Shown in pieces: positions 14,723 to 25,770 of a stretch of DNA of 64,000 nucleotides. The notes beneath the pieces were generated by a model. The model made no database searches and was not told the DNA's origin. It saw only the letters and a program-made list of their open reading frames with translations. Each line of letters opens with the position of its first letter. The first letter of the stretch is position 1. The DNA comes from Epiperipatus broadwayi. Lineage: Eukaryota; Onychophora; Udeonychophora; Euonychophora; Peripatidae. The translations under genes were made by a program, and so were the position numbers. The DNA is taken from assembly GCA_028023455.1 (NCBI GenBank), contig JAQFVV010000049.1, forward strand, positions 4,315,649 to 4,379,648, in the 5' to 3' direction.

Positions 14723-15257
14723 TTAATCTGACACCCAAGTTAAAAGAAAGGGATAAAAGGCAAGAACAGGCAATGGGAACAATCAGGGAGGTAGTAGAGG
14801 AGGTGGAGACATTAGTTACCACCAGATCCTGCCCCCCAGTGACCATTACTATAAACCAAAAAAGGTGCAAGCCTTAATAGACACAGGTAGTCAGCTCTCA
14901 TTTATAGATAAGGAATGTGTGACTGCTAAAGAGGAGGAAGAATACCAATGGAAAAAACTACCAGTCAGGCCCCTGCAAATGTATTTAGCCAATAGTAGAA
15001 AAACACCAACCAAAAACTTCCAAGTGTGGGAAGAGATAGCCTGGGGGTCCAAAGATATAGGCCATATCTTTCTGGTTGTGAAAGGACTCATACAAGAGGT
15101 AGTGATAGGTGGTGACACTTTTAAACAATACAAGGGTGTTATTAACTACACCACTGGGAAAGTCACACTAGGCGAAAACAGTATGGCCATGTACAAAGAA
15201 GAGGGAGAGACAGAAGAGCCCATTAGGATAGAAACTAAGAAAGATCCATCTGAATAA
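14722..15257 (+). pseudogene. Retropepsin-like aspartic protease of the LTR element
   Basis: The frame at 14865-15257 begins QALIDTGSQLSFIDKEC, with the catalytic Asp-Thr-Gly followed by the usual Ser and hydrophobic residues. About 70 residues later comes VVIGGDTFKQY, matching the second conserved hydrophobic-Gly-x-Asp-x-hydrophobic motif of retroviral and Gypsy proteases. The preceding linker (14722 to about 14858, ending PPVTITINQK) is in a different frame. The shift falls at a run of A near 14857-14862, which could be decay or, less likely, a programmed frameshift. The frame stops with TAA at 15255. The domain length of about 110-130 residues suits a retropepsin. It would cleave Gag during particle maturation. 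Confidence 0.75.
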
Positions 15258-15931
15258 ATAGTGGAGAAAGATATAGTCAGGTTGGCATCCATAGGAATAG
15301 GCAGTAAGAGACAAAAGGATAATTCTTACAAAGAATATGAAGACTGGAGGTCAGAAACCAGAAAGATGAGGATAGGCTGTAGAAGTAAAGTTAAACCAGA
15401 CACACTAGATCTACTCGAGAAAAGAAGAGCCAAGTGGAGAAAGAGAGGCATGAAAGGCAAAACAGCAGACAAAGAGAGATGGAAACCGTCAACCCTTGAA
15501 TCAGTAGAAGAAAAAAGGAAAGACTTGGAATAAATAGCAAGTTAAAGAGGGAGAGGTCAAATATTAAAAAAAGAGGCAGAAAAGAGGACAGGGGAAGATG
15601 AAAACCACCAGTTTTCAAATTAGTAGAAAAAGAAGGGAAATATGTAGGAAGGGATAGCAAGATAAGTAGGGAGAGATCAAAATTTAAAAGAAGTAGAAGA
15701 GAAGACAGAAGGTGATTGAAACCGCCACTCTTCAAATCAGAAACAGGAAGAAAGGAATATATTATAGGAATAGATGAGAAGACATACAAGGAAAGGTCAA
15801 GGTTTAAAAGAAAGAACCATATAAATAACAAGGATAGGATAATAAGAAGAGAGAACAATCCATATCTTGCAGAGAAAATGAGTTTAAAGTGGTGTAAGAT
15901 AGTAGTGGTCAGGACTGCAGACCCTATTTAG
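15258..15931 (+). pseudogene. Basic repeat region in the position normally held by pol
   Basis: Downstream of the protease, frames at 15261-15533 and 15716-15931 are rich in Lys, Arg, Glu and Ser. The DNA contains three diverged copies of a unit of about 118 bp, marked by GAAACCGYC near 15481, GAAAACCACC near 15599 and GAAACCGCCAC near 15718, each followed by a purine-rich stretch containing AGGTCAA or AGATCAA. No reverse transcriptase signature (Y-x-D-D or the usual flanking blocks), RNase H or integrase motif is present. The minus-strand frame 15391-15858 is a shadow of purine-rich DNA. A basic RNA-binding Gag-like tail is one possible reading; the function is unknown. Confidence 0.5.
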
Positions 15932-17290
15932 GGATCTGAAACATTGATTATAGATATTTAAAATATATATAATTGGTTTAGTAGAATAGTTTTTTTTTAC
16001 TATTATATATATATATATATAGTGATAAAAGATGTGTGGTCTCATTAAAGCAGGAAAGAGAAGAACAGATAGGGTTCACTAAGAGTATGTTAAAGTTAAT
16101 ACAGGATGAAGAAGAAAAATTTCGCTAACAGAAATTTATTATTACCCAAAGTAAAAGCATCAAACAATTAAAATTTCATAAATTTCCTGTGAGTTTGAGG
16201 ATATGAAATAGTCAGCTTGTACAATCCAACTGTTTCACTTACTATATTCTATAGTAGTATTCTTTCATATATAAACACCACCAAATTCTCATATATCTTA
16301 TTAATAATTCTATAAAAACCCATCTAAATGTAAACTTAAATAAGTGTAATCATGTATGTGTGCATATGTTTACCTATATAGAGAAATATTCATTTATATA
16401 GACATAAATCTCTAAAGTACATATATATATATATTTTAATAATAGTTAAATGAAAAGCGAGTTGTATGTGTAACTTTAGACTACATATATGCTAGAAGGT
16501 TAATGTTAATAAGATTTAAAACATTAAGATGTCTTTATTTTGAAATATTTATTGTTATTTATATTTGAAATTTCATAATTCTGCATATATCAGTAAATTA
16601 AAATGGTTGAGTTACATATATAACAAAATGTTTTTCACAAATGTTAGATTTGTTTTTTTAGCCAAAGTAATGCCAGAAGAGTTAATCTTTCCCGATACAA
16701 GATTGACCAAATTTATATTTAGAATTAAAATTAGAACTAAAGTAAAAAATTGCATAAATTACAGCGTGTCACTCAGTTTTTTTTTACCTAATTAAAAGTT
16801 GACACAGCAGGCTTCCGCAATTCCTGGTAATAAGTGAGTAAGCTAAGAAAACAGATCTAAAAAAATAATATAATGAAGGAGAGGGGGGGTATTGCTATAT
16901 AAGCAATAGCAGCCATCTTTAATTCATTCATTCACATTCAGAGTTGTAATTTTAATAAAGTACTGAAGAAATTATAATAATTAGCTTGTCAGGGTAAAAG
17001 GCTGAAAATCTTGCCTTCCATCGCTGATGAAGGGCTACCTTAAGCTGAGAAAGAAGAAGTAACCACTGTAACACTCAAAGAGGTCCCAAGATGAAGAAAA
17101 AATTTGCTAGTACAGAAAAGAGAAGCAATGGTAAATACTCCTTCAATTCTGAAGCTTTTTACTAAACTCAACTCTAAAATGCTAGCTTAAATATTAATCT
17201 AATGGCCATAATAATAATATAAACTAATGTAAATGTAAATTTTATTTTGTTTTGTTTCAATCTTAAAATCTTGCCTAAACTGTAAATGAT

Positions 17291-18044
17291 TTAACCTTTT
17301 AACCGCTAATTATATTATTGGTTGTATGAGGTAAAAATCAAATCTTTTAATTGGCCAACTCACAAACTGAAGACAAAGCCTATTGTTAAAACATATTCGC
17401 CTATAATATTAAATTCAACTCAGATACGTTTATAAAAAGTATATTATTAATTTTTCAGGTTATGAAGAGAACGAAAGTTCTTTCAAAAATAAATTGCTAT
17501 TTATTTATTCTAAAGTATTCAATTTCGGCAACATAAAAGCTATAATATAACAAAAAAATCGACTTTTACGTTATAGAAAAGTAAATATTTCTTTTTACTA
17601 CAGCTTCAATATTTTTACAAAAATCTTCGATATTTTTCGAAAATAATTTTGTTTTTTTAGTTTATTTTTTAAAAATTATTTTTAATTTGTCAAATTATCC
17701 TTTTTTTAATACTTAAATCACATTCGAAATGAAAATCTCAGCGTTTATCTTTATTTTATTTGATCAGGCGGTTTCTTTGTTTTTTCCAGCCAATCAGAAT
17801 GTCTTTGTCGGCTGAGAACTGGCTGAGAGCCAATCACCAATAAGCTTCTCTCTTTGTTTAGCTTTAAATGCAGTTTTTTTTATTTTTTACTTGTAAAAGA
17901 ATTCGGAAGAGGGCACCATCTTATAGAGCTTTTAAAAACCTATTTAAAAACATATTGAACGAATATTTTCGTATAAAAACTTGCAGAGTTAGAGTGATGT
18001 CAGATGTCTACGAGGTGCCTCGTAAGAGGTGGGAAAAGGGTTAA
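17291..18044. mobile_element. piggyBac-type MITE (746 bp) with TTAA duplication
   Basis: The 5' LTR has a single TTAA at 7984-7987. In the 3' LTR the same site carries 746 extra bases (17295-18040) bracketed by TTAA at 17291 and 18041. The ends are CCTTTTAACCGC on the left and, reversed, CCCTTTTCCCACC on the right, a short imperfect inverted repeat. Exact TTAA duplication is diagnostic of piggyBac-superfamily transposition. No transposase frame exists inside, so it is non-autonomous. It is richer in CpG than the surrounding LTR. Confidence 0.85.
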
Positions 18045-18658
18045 TAACTTTATTTTACACCCTAAAATCTTGCCTGATTTATAAACTTATTTATTCTTAT
18101 GATTCGTTAAATAATTCATTTACCGATTGATTTATGATTTATTATTCCAAAATCTGGTTATTTCTATTGAGAACACATTTCATTTATTAACTTGATTTTA
18201 TGATTTTATGTATTGGTTTACTTGTAGAAATTAATGATTGATTTAGTTACATATTCGTCTTATTCTAAGTAATTAAATGCTATTCAATTTTAACTTGCTA
18301 AAATCTAGAATTTAAATGTTTTATATAAATTTAGTCACGTATAATACTTAATCATCTGTTTTAAAATAATTATTAAAATTTTAAGTTAATTTATATATCT
18401 TAAGTTAGTGATAATATTTGACATCATTAATCTTATAAATTTAGAATTATCGAAACTGAGTCAATCATATTTCAGCGAATGTCACATAACCTTAATTTTA
18501 AACTAAGCAAATTTCAAATTTCACTTATTTGAAATTTTATCGTATTTTAAATATTGCATTTCTTAATTAAATCTATGCCAAATATTATTTTAATTATGTT
18601 GTATTGTTTATGCTATATATATTCAAAACCGAGCATTATTTGTAATTAAACCATTAGC

Positions 18659-18679
18659 GAGAATTAAATAAAGATTCTC
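18659..18679 (+). promoter_or_regulatory. Candidate LTR polyadenylation hairpin (3' LTR copy)
   Basis: Identical GAGAAT/ATTCTC stem with AATAAA in the loop, as in the 5' LTR. If it is used, transcripts of the element would end here. Confidence 0.35.
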
Positions 18680-19726
18680 ACGCATATATATGTCATTTTG
18701 CGTATATATGTAATACGTGCAATAATGCACAAACTAAAAAGCTCTGTTTTGAAACGGATAAAATAACTTAGTTGGGATATAATTACAAGCGTACAATTAT
18801 TCTAAAATAGATTTGCTTTTAAATATAATATTTAACCAATATGCAGTTGAAGTGATAAAATGCATCATAAATCTATAATTCTGTAGTATAATTTCCCCAT
18901 ATGCTGTAATCATCCTTAAGTAAATAAAAGCCTATATAGATAGCTTTGTAAATTGGACTTGTAAGCTGTCCTTAATAGTATAATTATACATACTATCATA
19001 TGAACTGATACTGAGTAGTTTCATGAAGAAAACTAGAATTAGCATCTTAATTTTTAGTATATGATTATGTTGTCAGCGGTGCATATGGGTCCTTTAGAAG
19101 CACTATGGCATAACTCACTTGTTGCTGTATTTCTACTGGGCATATGTGTTAGGGCTACACTAGTACATTTAGTTCTGGTAATTATCTTCCTCAGATGGTT
19201 ATTGGTACATGCCAACCCATTCTGCATCCTTAATAATGGAGCATGATACTCACACAGAGTGTAAGACTCCCACATAATATAAATTGCTCGATTAGCCAGA
19301 ATAAAAAGGCCTCCTCTATCACAGCAATAAGTTCGGTTGAAGGGAACTGTTACTTGGTAAAAACCTGGTGAAAAAGATACATATATGAGATGCAGGGACC
19401 CAGAGTTATATGTTTTATATATGCAAAGGTATCTGAATTCTGGCTGCCCTTAATCAGTTCATCCCACCTTTTTATTATTATTTCAGCTTTGATCTAAATT
19501 AGAATCCAGTTTAAAATGTATATTAGCTATGTAGAGAATATATTAATTATTCACGCTTGATAAAATATGTTCTTTATTAAAATTCATAATGACTTTCCTA
19601 TCTATTAAAGCAAATCTAGATCCTATACATCATAAACTAGGCATAGATAAGCATGGGCATATTCATTTAGTTATAGAATAATATTAAAGTTCATGAAAAG
19701 GCCCATTCTATTGTATTATAATTTAA

Positions 19727-20010
19727 TCACCTGCGAGTGATAGAATGACATATATATATAGCTAAATGAATTAAGTGTAACCTAAAACTACAATCACCTG
19801 TGAGTGATTTGATGCTATATATACCGGAAGTGCATAAACTTTAAAAACTTTAATAATTGTAACTAGAAATTTATAATCACTTGCGAGTGATTTGATCTAT
19901 ATATGTAAACCAAATCATGTACACTTCAACCATAGGAAATTATATATTAAACTCATCACTTGAGTGTGAATCCAAATTAGTGTAAACATCCCTTAATAAC
20001 CTGCATGTGA
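19727..20010. promoter_or_regulatory. Array of TCAC-N6-GTGA motifs in the 3' LTR
   Basis: Motifs start at 19727, 19794, 19877, 19956 and 19997. The first four are intact. The fifth has decayed to TAACCTGCATGTGA. The first copy here (TCACCTGCGAGTGA) is closer to the consensus than its 5' LTR partner. Confidence 0.55.
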
Positions 20011-20470
20011 GATCGGACACCTAACCATTGTAAAATTGTTTTTGATTATTATTTAATATTTTAACTTCATTAAATTAATTTTAAACTTAATCTAGCTTCA
20101 TGTATTAGTCTTGCTCACCGACTCATAATTATTTATCATTTAATAATCATTTTATTATTAGTTATTAAAATCTTTTCAATGTTTACTGATCATATATGAG
20201 CCACATGATATCTATATAGTTATGCTAAATAGAATGCCCATTTTCCCAGTCTTTTGTTCTACTGATGTGCTACTGATGGCACGTGAAGAAGGGAAATACT
20301 GCTGTGACCTCAACTGTGTCATCTGCAAGGTATTAAGTCTATGAGTAATTGTAGAGGAACTAGGGTTGGGCCAGAGTCATGGCTTCCACCACTGTAAAAC
20401 TGGTCAGCCTTAGGATGATCTATCAGAGTTCTAGATTTTGTTTCGCGAATGTACATATTTGACCGTTACA

Positions 20471-20474
20471 TTAT
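20471..20474. repeat. Target-site duplication TTAT (right)
   Basis: Matches 6887-6890 exactly and defines the right end of the retroelement. Confidence 0.65.
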
Positions 20475-20667
20475 GATGGTAATTATTATCTTTCAGTATT
20501 GGAATTGTGGACTATTTTGAAATAATAAACAGTCTATTTCTATTTAATGTTAGTATCTTTGTAACACTGTATGATAATACACTTTTCATATCCCAAGTTT
20601 AGAATTAGATTTAGGAATAAATATTCATATTTATTAGATATTTTACATAATTTTCTTATTATTATTA

Positions 20668-20833
20668 TTAATTAGAGAAGATATTAATTAGTATTAAAGT
20701 TTATCGGCTTAACGTTTTCGAGGATCCATGCCTCATATTCATAGCCTTTATGAAGGCTATGAATTTGAGGCATGGATCCTCGTAAACGTTAAGCCGATAA
20801 ACTTTAATACTAATTAATATCTTCTCTAATTAA
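20668..20833. repeat. Near-perfect 166-bp foldback
   Basis: Two arms of about 83 bp (20668-20750 and 20751-20833) are reverse complements with only about three mismatches and essentially no spacer. The centre is CATAGCCTTTATGAAGGCTATG. The arms contain CpG (AACGTT, GATCC-flanking CGAGG/CCTCG) unlike the surroundings. It lies 194 bp past the 3' LTR. It may be a tiny foldback element, a recent inverted duplication, or an artefact of assembly. Confidence 0.9.
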
Positions 20834-21416
20834 CAATTATATATTTTACATATAGTGAGAAGTAAAGCTATATTTATTATTATTATTTATTTTATCATTT
20901 ATTTTGCATTGAGTAATAAAGTAATTGTTAATATTTTAACACTTCTCTTTTGTCATTATTAAAGAACTATGTCAATACATATTTATAAGATAAAGTCATA
21001 TTTGAGATATTAGATAACACATAAAAGCTGTTAGATTAAAATCATTATTGTATTAATACTATCTGATATACAAAAGTAGTGAGTAAGATGATGTACATAA
21101 AAACCCTTTTTCATTGTCATATCGTAAAACAGTAATTACCTTTTATATCAATGCATTTATTTTTCTTATTTTATATAAATCTGAGATAAATCGTTAATCA
21201 ACTTTTATATTTAAAACTGTTGACCTTAGTTTAAAACACATATTCAGTTACTCTTAATTAGGTTTTATAATAAAAAACAATATACTTTCAAAAACATTTT
21301 CATTAAAATATAATAAGACTAATAATCAAAAATTGAAAGAAGTTTATTACATTATGTTGTTTTTACATATATTTAAATAAACCATGTGATATAATATAAA
21401 ATATCTTTAGATAACA
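20834..21416. other. AT-rich spacer
   Basis: No gene or clear repeat recognised. Confidence 0.5.
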
Positions 21417-21780
21417 GCAATAATAATAATCATACACATAAAAGCTCATTTTAGCAAATATTAATTTTTGCCCTTTTCAATATGCTACAACTAACCTTAT
21501 AATTATAATCTACATTGCATACATAGTGACAGTTATGACTTTTATATAAAATTAACTATAACCTATTAAAACCATACAATATTTTTAAAGCATAAAAAGC
21601 AATAATAATAATCATACACATAAAAGCTCATTTTAGCAAATATTAATTTTTGCCCTTTTCAATATGCTACAACTAACCTTATAATTATAATCTACATTGC
21701 ATACATAGTGACAGTTATGACTTTTATATAAAATTAACTATAACCTATTAAAACCATACAATATTTTTAAGGCATAAAAA
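21417..21780. repeat. 182-bp tandem duplication (two copies)
   Basis: The block starting GCAATAATAATAATCATAC at 21417 recurs at 21599. The copies appear identical apart from one base near the right end (TTTAAAG against TTTAAGG), which points to a recent duplication. Confidence 0.9.
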
Positions 21781-21866
21781 GCATGTATAAATGTATATTA
21801 TATAATCTTCCATTAATCTATCAGCAGCCAATTATTAGTCAATTTAATTTATGTTTTATATATGTT

Positions 21867-22015
21867 TATACAAGTATTTTTGTTATAATTGATGTAATTG
21901 GTTTCATATATATTATTTCCATTAGATTTTTAAATATAATTTAAAGGTCTTATGTTTTCACTATACAAGTATTTTTTTTATAATTGATGTAATTGGTTTC
22001 ATATATATTATTTCC
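21867..22015. repeat. Short direct repeat, period 95 bp
   Basis: TATACAAGTATTTTTGTTAT and its continuation through TATTATTTCCA occur at 21867-21921 and 21962-22015 with one or two differences. Confidence 0.8.
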
Positions 22016-25000
22016 ACATTACTTTCACATTACTGACACAACATCTCAAACAATTTTGTATGAATTAGGAGTCTCTGTTCATTTGTATGGGTTCAAAATA
22101 TATATTGATGTGTGTGTTTTAAAAATATATGTGTAAAATGACTTTCAGAAACATTTATGCTTTTTTTTGATTAATGGAATTTAGTGTTATTAATTATAAA
22201 ACAAATAAATATGTTGTCTTGAATGTATATCTATGTTTACATTTATTCAACATTCATGTATACACTTTAACTTTCTCATAACAATGTTTACTCTCAATGG
22301 ATGCAATAAAGATTGCAATTTAATGTTTTTTTAACAAATAAAATTTACAAATACATTTAACATAATTTTATAAATTAACTATTTTAAAAATATATTAATT
22401 GAATATCTTTGTTTTCTTCCATTATTATTTCATTTTCCAAAGCAAACAATAATCAAAAAGTATTGCATGATTTTGATTTTTTCTTAATTAGATTTGTGCA
22501 TGATGAAAAATGTAATGGCATAAATGATATTGCAGAGCAGAAAGAATTCACTATGATGTGTCCATAAGTGCTTTCTTGAAATTTTTTTTTTTTAAATCCC
22601 ATGATTCTAAGTTTAAATTAAATTCTATCCCAACATCCTTTGTAAATTTTAGTTTCAAGATAAAATTTTCAAAAGACCAATAAATATCTTTTCACATTAT
22701 ACAATTTCTAAACTATCATTATTGAAGTTTTTTCTTTTTAACATAATAACACTGATTAAAGTTTTGATTTAATAATACTATGTATATATTTGTAGATATT
22801 TATTTTTATATGATGCTTGCATAATTATATATGTGTGTATATATATTTATATGAATTTATGAGTATATATATATATATATCATACATTTTATGATTATAT
22901 TCAAACCCATACATCATTATCACAAGTTAAATGAATAATTAAAATATATATTTTTTAATTTTTATTGTTTTTACCAATGCATCTCACATCTCAGTTCTAC
23001 CATATCATGACCACTTACAGTGGAAAAAATCAAACTATTATATTTTACTATGAATACATTGTACTTATTTACTAGGTGACTTCATGACATCAAACATTAC
23101 AATTTATCTAGTTGGATATGTTTCCATTAAACCACACTTTTATAAAGCAAGGACTGATTTATATTCACTTTTATGAGTGGAAAGATGAATAATTATTTTA
23201 CTTTAAAAACATTTTACAATTTTTGTTTTGTTTTAACTAATGAATTCCTTATCTTATTATTAACATATCACAATTATTCGCTAATGCAGAAACCCAAAGC
23301 ATTATCTCTCTTTACGTGTACATGCATTTCATGAATCAACTGATTATATGTATTATGTTTAAGCTGATTTTAATTGTATTCCCATTATTTTAATAAAATG
23401 TTGCATCAAAAAAATGAAATATAGTGATAATAAAATTGTTATATATGAATAAAATTTACATGTTTAATAGCTTTGACATTTTTTACTTTACCTCTACTTA
23501 GACAATAATGACATTCTTACCATTCCTATTGCTCACATTGTAAATTATAGTTCTTCCCCTCTATTTCATATCCATCTTTTATAAGCTTGAGTAATCAAAG
23601 GAGACTAGATCCTAGTGCTATGATGTGTTCATCTTTGCACTGGATTCTGGATTTTTCTTTTATCAAAAAAACTCTGCATTCAAAAAAAAATCAATTCATT
23701 TATGAATCTAGAACTACCTTTATCATTTTATAATATTAAGCTAATAATATTAACAATAAGCAAATGTAAACATATATAGAATGATGTATATATATATATT
23801 CTTAGAAATTTTCATTTAAATACTCATAAATATATACACGCATATAAATATTCTAACCTCAACTTTAGGCAAGTAGATAGTCGATTGAAAATAACTCTGG
23901 AACCGAACAAGGAATGCTAGTGTGTTTACCTAATGATAGTAATAATAAGATTATGTATACCCGGGCACCAAATTGTAACTATGAAATCGTAATGCGCTCC
24001 AGGGATCATCATCCATGATTATTACTATAGGATATAATGAAGAAAGTAATCAAATTGTTTCAAAAAATAAAATGTTGATACATCCAATTCAATTTATTAT
24101 GGTCTTAATTTAAACTTAATAACAACTATGTAAATCCTCTGTGATAAGTTATTACTGCTAACTAAATAATATAGGCAACTTTTTTCCACAACTTTATACA
24201 GATACATGATCTCGAATGGTAATTACAATAATGTTATGTATATTTCTAATATATAAATGACTAGAAATAAATTAGTAATCAATGCGGAGAACTCGTAACT
24301 TATGTTTATAATATTTACTATAAGATTATTATTTAATTCAAAGTAGAATAAAAGAAATGTTACAAATCCTTCCCATTTAACCCAGCTACTATTATTTTAG
24401 TTCTCAGCATCTATCACCTTTAATAGTCACAGTTATATAACACTAAAGGTCTGTGTTATGATCTTTATATCTTCTTAACTGATATCTCTTAATCTTATTT
24501 CATTAAACACACATATATGTCTTCCAACTAACTATAGATTCATTATCATTATTATAATATTATTTCCCGATTTTAATACTTACACTACTTCACTTCCAAG
24601 CTAGCTCTCTTAGATTTAATAATCAAAATACTCAAATTTCTCAAGGTCTTGATCTGCTAATATGGTGCAATTATTAATGATTACAGTGCAATGGATATGA
24701 TCCCAAAACATGCCAAATTAAATTTTAATGTGAGTTTACCATGTGAATCATATTAAATACCAAAAGCAGAAAAGGGATTTTATGTCGACTCCTAATATTC
24801 ATAACATTGTAACAAACCAAATAACTAAATTTAACATATCTAAATTGACTACTTTCTTTCATTTTATTTTATTTCATATCATTTGTTTGCCAAATTTAAC
24901 TAGTACTTTTAAATCTATTACGTTTGAGGAGTCATATTCTTTATCTCCATGAAATGATCAGTCCTCCCTATATAAGAAAAAAAATCTTTCTTGGTTGATA

Positions 25001-25018
25001 TTTTACAAAAGAGAGTTA
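22016..25018. other. AT-rich DNA without recognisable genes
   Basis: TATA-type microsatellites occur near 22830-22880 and 23785-23800. A patch near 23870-24010 contains a few CpGs. An open frame at 24743-24952 has no recognisable content. No RNA gene was found. Confidence 0.5.
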
Positions 25019-25541
25019 TTAATACATTGTACAGGCTTAGACCTACATTTATATATGTAATATTTGTGGGGTTCGAACTCAGACTTCACAGCCATCACTC
25101 TCAGTGCCATCTCATATTGCTGACCGACCTGATCACACACATGTTGAAAAGATAAATAATCACCAATATATGTATTTCATGCTAAACCAGCAATCATCAG
25201 TTGGTCTAGATTACTATCCTCACACATACATATAATCAGTACTCAGTTTTATATTAATATAGCCAATCTTTATACTTTAATGGACAGGCTTCAAACTATA
25301 CCATCTCACAACTCTTTAGCCTTTCATTTCATTTGAAAATCTGATGATGGAACATTCAAAACCCTTGATAGTGCCAAGGTTGTCATCCTACCCATGTTGA
25401 CATACTAGTCATTCTGACCCCTCATGTACAGGAGAATAATCCATTTATACATACATATGTGAGGGATGGGCAGACCTTTTACACACTATTTATATAAATT
25501 AATACATTGTACAGGCTTAAACCTGCATTTATATATGTAAA
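25019..25541 (-). repeat. Dispersed SINE-like family copy with flanking 43-bp direct repeats
   Basis: Between about 25064 and 25470 lies a minus-strand copy of the family. Read on the minus strand, it has the ATGAGGGGTCAGAATGACTAG head, the shared GCCTGTCCATTAAAGT block (reverse of 25274-25289), a block beginning GACCAACTGATGA, and a tail with a B-box-like GAGTTCGAACCCC (near 25074). On each side is TTAATACATTGTACAGGCTTA and its continuation to ATATATGTAA (25019-25063 and 25498-25541, about three differences). These direct repeats are longer than a normal SINE target duplication. Confidence 0.65.
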
Positions 25542-25640
25542 GAGAGTTATGGAAATAAATCATGGAAGTAAACTCAATATTATACTCATTGAAAAATAAA
25601 ATTTTACTTTCTTTTCATATGAAATTCACATTAACTAAAT

Positions 25641-25770
<130 letters not shown>

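Larger units (their letters stand above)
16204..20470 (+). repeat. 3' LTR, interrupted by a MITE
   Basis: It begins TGAAATAGTCAGC and ends CCGTTACA, followed by the TTAT duplication. Excluding the 750 bp added by the MITE and its duplicated TTAA, it is 3517 bp against 3516 bp for the 5' LTR. Divergence looks like a few percent by eye (not calculated). The frame at 16565-16795 repeats the one in the 5' LTR but differs at several amino-acid-changing sites, so it is not conserved coding. Confidence 0.9.

Noticed and set aside
15391-15858. 155-codon Leu/Ser-rich minus-strand frame, the longest in the window
   Set aside because: Mirror of the purine-rich basic repeat region. Its apparent membrane protein character is a result of base composition.
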